Below, one piece after another: positions 59,403 through 64,000 of a stretch of 64,000 bases of DNA. The notes under the pieces were generated by a model. The model saw only the letters and a list, made by a program, of their open reading frames with translations. It searched no databases and was not told where the DNA came from. The position numbers and the translations under genes are program-made. The first letter of the stretch is position 1. Each line of letters starts with the position of its first letter. This DNA is from an uncultured Candidatus Thioglobus sp. Lineage in GTDB: Bacteria > Pseudomonadota > Gammaproteobacteria > PS1 > Thioglobaceae. The DNA lies in assembly GCA_910595805.1 (NCBI GenBank), contig CAJVCK010000002.1:1-64000 (forward strand), written 5' to 3'.

Positions 59403-59569
59403 TAGGTAGCTAATGGCATGATTATTAGAGTGGTTCGTTTAACTAATATTGCATTTAATGACTTCAGAGTTTAGTTTATATTTACCCATATTAAACAAAT
59501 AGAATGATAAAATTCTTAATTTTTATAATAGCTAATATTTAATGGGAACAACCCAAGGAGAAGATGATA

Positions 59570-60178
59570 ATGGTTAATTCAATCAAATGGATCTTAATTG
59601 TAATTGGTACAATTTCAACTTACTACATGATTTCACTGCAAATGCAATATGGCGTTACTTCTAAAGTCATTAGTGAAATTATTTCACCGACCTTGCATCC
59701 AGATGCGATGGAAAAAGTCTATATGCCAATGACAAACACCTTATTAGACACAGGTGATATCACTATGGCTTCTATCGTGCGAGTACCTGTTGCAGAAGAT
59801 GTGTCAAACGAAGATGTTGAGGAAGCGATGGAAAGTATCGCAACAGCTGAAGGTATTCGCTCTGTCGGTAAACTTCCACTCTCTGAGATGGTTGAGCTAC
59901 AAACCGGTGAAAAACAAAGATTTTTAAAAATCTTCCAGTATTGCTCTCCAAGAACTGCAATGATCATGGTTGATCATTCAGATGCATTTGCCGCTTACCT
60001 GCCTTGTAGAATTGCACTTATTGAAGATAAGAATAAGAAGAGATGGCTTTATACACTTGATATGAATGCCATGATTTATGGTGGCGCACCATTACCAGAT
60101 GATCTACTTGAAAAGGCGTTAGAGGTTAAGCGTGTGATTACTGCTATTCAAGAGGGTGGCGCAGAAGGTGACTTCTAA
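59570..60178 (+). CDS. Membrane-anchored DUF302 protein
   Basis: The 202-residue protein has one N-terminal membrane helix (about 5-25) and a DUF302 domain: SVGKLPLSEMVELQTGEKQRF (in parts), LKIFQYCSPRTAM, the AAYLPCRIALIED strand and TLDMNAMI. DUF302 proteins are common in sulfur-oxidising bacteria and their role is unknown; the two cysteines (FQYCSP, LPCRI) are family features. The ATG at 59570 is preferred over 59564 because the AAGGAG site at 59555-59560 is 9 nt away rather than 3. A terminator follows. Confidence 0.85.
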   Translation: MVNSIKWILIVIGTISTYYMISLQMQYGVTSKVISEIISPTLHPDAMEKVYMPMTNTLLDTGDITMASIVRVPVAEDVSNEDVEEAMESIATAEGIRSVGKLPLSEMVELQTGEKQRFLKIFQYCSPRTAMIMVDHSDAFAAYLPCRIALIEDKNKKRWLYTLDMNAMIYGGAPLPDDLLEKALEVKRVITAIQEGGAEGDF

Positions 60179-60195
60179 ACAATTGACTTAATTGT

Positions 60196-60225
60196 TAAAA
60201 ACCGTCCTTTTGGGCGGTTTTTTTA
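60196..60225 (+). terminator. Intrinsic terminator after the DUF302 gene
   Basis: A seven-bp stem ACCGTCC/GGGCGGT (60201-60207 with 60212-60218, one T-G pair) with a TTTT loop is followed by seven or more T. Confidence 0.9.
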
Positions 60226-60240
60226 TACATAATATAAAAC

Positions 60241-61191
60241 ATGAAACCTATTTACCACGAACTTGATTTTGGCGTTACTTGCATTGACACCGAACACATG
60301 CGCAAAGATTTTGTCGCTGCCTACCTGATTGAAGACGAGGGTCGCGCCACCTTTGTAGATACTGGCTGTTATTTATCTGTACCAATACTGTTGGCAACAT
60401 TAGACGCTAAAAATATCCCACGTAAAAATGTAGACTACATATTACTCACACACATCCATCTCGATCATGCAGGTGGTGCGGGTGAACTTATTAAGCACCT
60501 GCCAAATGCTAAAGTTTATGTGCACGAATATGGCGCAGCGCATTTAATCGATCCATCAAAATTACGTGCCGGGGTTATTGGTGTGTATGGGGAGTTGTTC
60601 TTTAAGCAATTCTTAGGTGACTTAATTCCAACTCCAGAAGATAAAGTCATCATTGCAAAAGATGGTGATGAGCTCACATTAGGTAGTCGTACATTAAAGT
60701 TTATCGACACACCTGGTCATGCACGTCATCACGTATGCATTTGGGATGAAAAATCTCAGGGGTTATTTTCTGGCGACACCCTGGGCGTAAGTTATCGTGA
60801 GTTTGATACCAATCAAGGAGAGCTAATCTTTCCACCAACTACGCCAGTACAATTCGATCCAGAGGTTTGGAAAGACACGATTAAGAATTTAATGAGTTTC
60901 AAGCCAAAGTACGCCTACTTAACCCACTTTAACCGTATTGAATTCACCCAGCAGTCTGCCGACATGTTGATTGAGCATATTAATGGATTTGTTGAGATTG
61001 CCAAGACATTAGAGAATCAGAGTAATCGCCATAAAGCCATCAAACAGCAGCTACTTGGCTATTTATTAGAGATTGCCACCAAACATGGTGTTATATTAGA
61101 TGAAGCACAACAAGTTAAGCTGTTTAAGGGCGACTTAGAAATCTGCGCCCAGGGTTTAGGTGTCTGGCTAGATAAAGAAGCTCAAAAATAA
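60241..61191 (+). CDS. Metallo-beta-lactamase-fold hydrolase
   Basis: The 316-residue protein has the metal-binding motif HIHLDHAGG (His71, His73, Asp75, His76), a further His in DTPGHARHH, Asp in FSGDTLG and His in LTHFNRIE, so the dinuclear centre looks complete. Substrate is unknown; glyoxalase-II-like or persulfide-dioxygenase-like activity is possible but not shown. The ATG lies 15 nt after the upstream terminator and no ribosome site is visible. Its 3' end overlaps that of the convergent ppnP by 10 nt. Confidence 0.88.
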   Translation: MKPIYHELDFGVTCIDTEHMRKDFVAAYLIEDEGRATFVDTGCYLSVPILLATLDAKNIPRKNVDYILLTHIHLDHAGGAGELIKHLPNAKVYVHEYGAAHLIDPSKLRAGVIGVYGELFFKQFLGDLIPTPEDKVIIAKDGDELTLGSRTLKFIDTPGHARHHVCIWDEKSQGLFSGDTLGVSYREFDTNQGELIFPPTTPVQFDPEVWKDTIKNLMSFKPKYAYLTHFNRIEFTQQSADMLIEHINGFVEIAKTLENQSNRHKAIKQQLLGYLLEIATKHGVILDEAQQVKLFKGDLEICAQGLGVWLDKEAQK

Positions 61192-61493
61192 GAACAGCAA
61201 TAGTCCGTTACTTCTTTCACTTGCAATTTAAAGCTTGAATCTTTAGGCACTTCAAACGACGTACCTTTGGTAAAGGTTTGCCACTCACTTTTGCCGGGTA
61301 ATAAGACATCCATCTCACCCGCTTGGATTTCCATCAGTTCGTTATCATCCGTACCGAACTCATAATCACCAGGCATCATGATGCCTAAGGTCTTCTTAGA
61401 GCCATCAGCAAACTGAACTACGCGCGAAGTCACCTTGCCATCGAAATAAATATTAGCAGCTTTTACAACGGTTACATTTTCAAAACTTGACAT
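61182..61493 (-). CDS. ppnP: Pyrimidine/purine nucleoside phosphorylase PpnP
   Basis: PpnP (YaiE, DUF1255) is a small cupin that splits nucleosides into base and ribose-1-phosphate. The 103-residue protein has [24 protein letters not shown] (in parts), [11 protein letters not shown] and a cupin ending [13 protein letters not shown]. The length is standard (about 94-105). It follows pepA by 10 nt on the same strand and overlaps the MBL-fold gene at its 3' end. Confidence 0.92.
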   Translation of the reverse strand: MSSFENVTVVKAANIYFDGKVTSRVVQFADGSKKTLGIMMPGDYEFGTDDNELMEIQAGEMDVLLPGKSEWQTFTKGTSFEVPKDSSFKLQVKEVTDYCCSYF

Positions 61494-61503
61494 ACAATCT
61501 TCC

Positions 61504-62931
61504 TTAATTAATTTGATCTAAAATATATTGCGTTAATAATGGCACTGGACGACCGGTTGCGCCTTTTTTAGCGCCACTTACCCAAGCAGTGCCTGCGATA
61601 TCGAGATGTGCCCAACGGTAATCCTTAGTGTATCGCGCTAAGAAACAAGCGGCTGTTACTGTACCAGCTTCACGACCACCAATATTACCCATATCGGCAA
61701 AGTTAGACTTAAGTAGTTCATCGTACTCGTTATCGAGTGGTAACTGCCAAGCCGTGTCTAGGGCTGTTTTACCCGCAGTAATTAAATCATCAGCCAGGTC
61801 TTGATCATTCGCCATCACGCCACAATGGTGTTTACCCAAAGCAACTATAACTGCACCGGTTAGGGTTGCTGTATCGATCACCACTTCTGGGTTGAATTTT
61901 TCCACATAGGTCAAAGCGTCACATAAGATCAAACGCCCTTCGGCATCGGTATTGAGAATTTCAATAGTTTGCCCCGACATGCTTGTGACCACATCACCTG
62001 GTTTAGAGGCATTGTGTGCTGGCATGTTCTCAACCGTTGGCACTACAATGGTAAGATTTACTTTGAGTTTCATTTCTGCAACAGCGCGCATCGTGCCAAT
62101 CACCGATGCTGCGCCACACATGTCGTATTTCATCTCATCCATGCCAGCGCCTGGTTTCAGTGAAATACCACCACTATCAAACGTAACACCCTTGCCAACT
62201 AATACAATTGGTTTGGCATCACCATTGCCTTTATAGCTTAGGCTAATAAGTTTTGGCGGTTCAATTGAACCTTTAGAAACTGATAAAAGCGACCCCATGC
62301 CGAGTGCCGACATGTCGGACTCTTCTAGTATTTCGCATTCTAGATCATATGTTTTGGCTAAGTCTTGTGCGGTATCAGCTAAATAAGTCGGCGTACAAAC
62401 ATTCGATGGCAGGTCTCCCAAATGACGCGTAAGCGCCATACCGTGAGCAATAGCCTGACCTTGTGACAACTCATGAGCATTATTACTGTCTGATTGCAGA
62501 GAAATATTTTCAATGGGGTTTTTATCAGCTTGCTCAGTACCAACTTTTTGTATTTGATAGGTTGTATTTTGCATCACTCTGGCAGTCATGCGCTGCATCC
62601 ATTGCTGATTACAATTTTCTATCTCAACCTTCTGAATCATAGTGTTTTTAATTTTGACACTAGCCAATGCGTTGCTAACAGCACTCAAAGCTTTAATATA
62701 GTTTTTATCTGTCGTAGGTGCGTCGCCCAATCCTACAACAAATACATGTTTAGCTTTAAAGCCTTCAACTAGATTAAGCGGTAAAACTTTTCCTGCTTTG
62801 GCTTCGAACTGATTCAATTCAACCAGCACCTGCAAAGCAGCATCATTAAGATTTGTATCGGTGTTAGAAAATACGACAACACTGTCACCATCAAAATGTT
62901 GAATAGTTTGATTAATTAATGAAAAATTCAT
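61504..62931 (-). CDS. pepA: Cytosol aminopeptidase (leucyl aminopeptidase)
   Basis: PepA is a hexameric dizinc peptidase that removes N-terminal residues and in some bacteria also binds DNA. The 475-residue protein has the metal-site segment [16 protein letters not shown], the [11 protein letters not shown] strand, the signature [10 protein letters not shown] and DTATLTGA. The N-terminal 160 residues form the weakly conserved first domain. It is the lead gene of a pepA-ppnP pair. Confidence 0.96.
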   Translation of the reverse strand: MNFSLINQTIQHFDGDSVVVFSNTDTNLNDAALQVLVELNQFEAKAGKVLPLNLVEGFKAKHVFVVGLGDAPTTDKNYIKALSAVSNALASVKIKNTMIQKVEIENCNQQWMQRMTARVMQNTTYQIQKVGTEQADKNPIENISLQSDSNNAHELSQGQAIAHGMALTRHLGDLPSNVCTPTYLADTAQDLAKTYDLECEILEESDMSALGMGSLLSVSKGSIEPPKLISLSYKGNGDAKPIVLVGKGVTFDSGGISLKPGAGMDEMKYDMCGAASVIGTMRAVAEMKLKVNLTIVVPTVENMPAHNASKPGDVVTSMSGQTIEILNTDAEGRLILCDALTYVEKFNPEVVIDTATLTGAVIVALGKHHCGVMANDQDLADDLITAGKTALDTAWQLPLDNEYDELLKSNFADMGNIGGREAGTVTAACFLARYTKDYRWAHLDIAGTAWVSGAKKGATGRPVPLLTQYILDQIN

Positions 62932-63011
62932 TGTTTTACCTAGAGAAAATATAATCCCGATATTCTACCTAAAGATGTAAAATTTATTCATTTTTAAATA
63001 GATTATTTATT

Positions 63012-63734
63012 ATGCTTAAGTCATTATTTTTCACACTTATTATATTATCAAGCAATGTATTTGCTGATAAGTCTGACATTATTAAAGGGCTTAGTGCTTA
63101 CTTTACTGGTGTTACTGAACAAGATGTTAGTACGACTCCTTTTAACGGAATGTATGAAGTTGTCTTAAGAGAGCCAAGATTAGATGTTATTTATATATCA
63201 GCTGATGGGCGCTACTTATCTCAGGGTGAAGTGATTGACCTGCGTACACGCACCAACCTTACTAAAGCTCGTTTATCGAGTTTGGCAAAAGAAATTATGT
63301 CTACCACTACAGATGACGAAAAAATAATCTACAAAGCTGATAATGAAAAATATGTAGTTGATGTTTTTACTGATGTTGATTGTCCTTATTGTCGTAAGTT
63401 ACATAAAGATATCGCTGAACTCAATGAACTAGGCATTACTATGAAATACCTAGCTTTTCCTCGTTCAGGGGTTAATACCAAATCTTTCTACCGTTCAGTA
63501 GCAATCTGGTGCGCTGATGATAAAGAACAAGCTATGGATAACGGCATGTCCAGGATAGACAGCCCATTAGTTAATTGCAAAAATCCAATCATTGATCATT
63601 TAATCTTGGCTAAGAAGCTTAATGTTACTGGCACGCCGTTTATTTTCTTTGAAAATGGTGACCATATCCCCGGCTATGTTAAGCCCAAAGATTTATTAAA
63701 AGAAATTAAACGTTCACTTGCAAAATATCAATAA
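63012..63734 (+). CDS. dsbC: Thiol:disulfide interchange protein DsbC
   Basis: DsbC is the periplasmic isomerase that reshuffles wrong disulfides. The 240-residue protein has a signal peptide (about 1-18), an N-terminal dimerisation domain, a linker helix and a thioredoxin domain with Cys124-Pro-Tyr-Cys127 (DVDCPYCRKL), a second Cys pair (IWCADD, LVNCKNP) and the cis-Pro loop VTGTPFIFF. The active site is CPYC rather than the CGYC of E. coli. The start of rsmB overlaps its 3' end. Confidence 0.93.
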   Translation: MLKSLFFTLIILSSNVFADKSDIIKGLSAYFTGVTEQDVSTTPFNGMYEVVLREPRLDVIYISADGRYLSQGEVIDLRTRTNLTKARLSSLAKEIMSTTTDDEKIIYKADNEKYVVDVFTDVDCPYCRKLHKDIAELNELGITMKYLAFPRSGVNTKSFYRSVAIWCADDKEQAMDNGMSRIDSPLVNCKNPIIDHLILAKKLNVTGTPFIFFENGDHIPGYVKPKDLLKEIKRSLAKYQ

Positions 63735-64000
63735 GTCTAATACACGGGTAGTTGCACTAGAAGCAATCTGCTCTGTTATTCTTGAAAAAAGATCCCTGTC
63801 TGCTTTTGTCTACCCAGACCCGGATGATGCTTTAGCCAAGTCGTTAGTATTTGGCACTATTCGTTTTTATCATCAACTAAATGATATCGTTACCGATCTG
63901 CTTGATCATTCTTTAAAAAAGGAAGACCTTGATATTCACTGTCTGATGCTATTAGGCGCTTATCAAATATTACATTCGAATGTGGCCAGTCACGCTAGTG
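63718..64000 (+). CDS. rsmB: 16S rRNA m5C967 methyltransferase RsmB, N-terminal part
   Basis: The visible 94 codons match the NusB-like RNA-binding domain of RsmB, with RVVALEAICSVILEKRSL, ALAKSLVFGTIRFYHQL and LMLLGAYQILHSNVASHAS. The only in-frame start before the conserved region is TTG at 63718-63720, inside the end of dsbC; no ATG precedes the domain. The catalytic methyltransferase domain lies beyond the right edge. Confidence 0.85.
   Translation, partial: MQNINKSNTRVVALEAICSVILEKRSLSAFVYPDPDDALAKSLVFGTIRFYHQLNDIVTDLLDHSLKKEDLDIHCLMLLGAYQILHSNVASHAS

Overview
The window is one contiguous, AT-rich stretch of a gammaproteobacterial chromosome. It is densely packed with housekeeping genes and shows no phage, transposase, CRISPR array, rRNA operon or obvious genomic island. 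Gammaproteobacterial markers include Hda, BamC next to dapA, CmoB, YhdP-TldD, a pabC-mltG-tmk-holB cluster and DsbC. The TusA + DsrE2-type sulfur carrier pair, siroheme synthase, a DUF302 protein, c-type cytochrome assembly genes and the AT-rich, compact layout point to a marine sulfur-oxidising lineage such as SUP05/Thioglobaceae. That placement is inference from gene content, not a database match.

Layout. 1-6.5 kb: end of a CBS-domain gene, amtB-glnK, then dapA-bamC-ligA-like, then a second P-II gene (nitrogen sensing, lysine/peptidoglycan precursors, outer-membrane assembly, DNA ligation). 6.6-13.4 kb: trmD, dapE, a duplicated-domain ccmI with ccmF (cytochrome c maturation), serB and tRNA-Leu(UAG). 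13.4-19 kb: a DUF2892 membrane protein, cysG, an unknown Cys-rich protein, hda-pgsA, and divergent purM-purN-DUF3108. 19-26.7 kb: uvrA, pyrH-frr, an unknown secreted protein, cmoB, a ZnuA-like metal-binding protein with an (EHD)6 tract, bioC, and a small RRM protein. 26.8-41.1 kb: a complete 14-gene nuoA-N operon for respiratory complex I, with a recognisable promoter in front of nuoA. 41.2-50.4 kb: a minus-strand run of tldD, yhdP, a one-domain asparaginase-like gene, yggS, pyrK, argB, a lipoprotein cytochrome c, hemW and rdgB. 50.4-53.4 kb: rpiA, bepA and the tusA-dsrE2 pair. 53.4-59.3 kb: a HAD phosphatase, a LOG-family gene, hemL, holB, tmk and an in-frame pabC::mltG fusion. 59.5-64 kb: a DUF302 protein, a metallo-beta-lactamase-fold hydrolase, ppnP, pepA, dsbC and the start of rsmB.

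The genes fall into tight operons with 4-nt ATGA/TAATG overlaps, and several convergent pairs overlap at their stop codons. No complete new multi-gene system is visible. The most unusual items are: (i) two copies of a structured extragenic repeat (38256-38355 and 46376-46444) with a shared 30-31 nt core and a compensatory base-pair change; (ii) the PabC-MltG fusion, which joins folate synthesis to a peptidoglycan terminase through one membrane anchor; (iii) a CcmI with its TPR + C-terminal module duplicated; (iv) a diverged NAD-dependent ligase; and (v) an inverted repeat just downstream of the predicted start of tusA-dsrE2 transcription.
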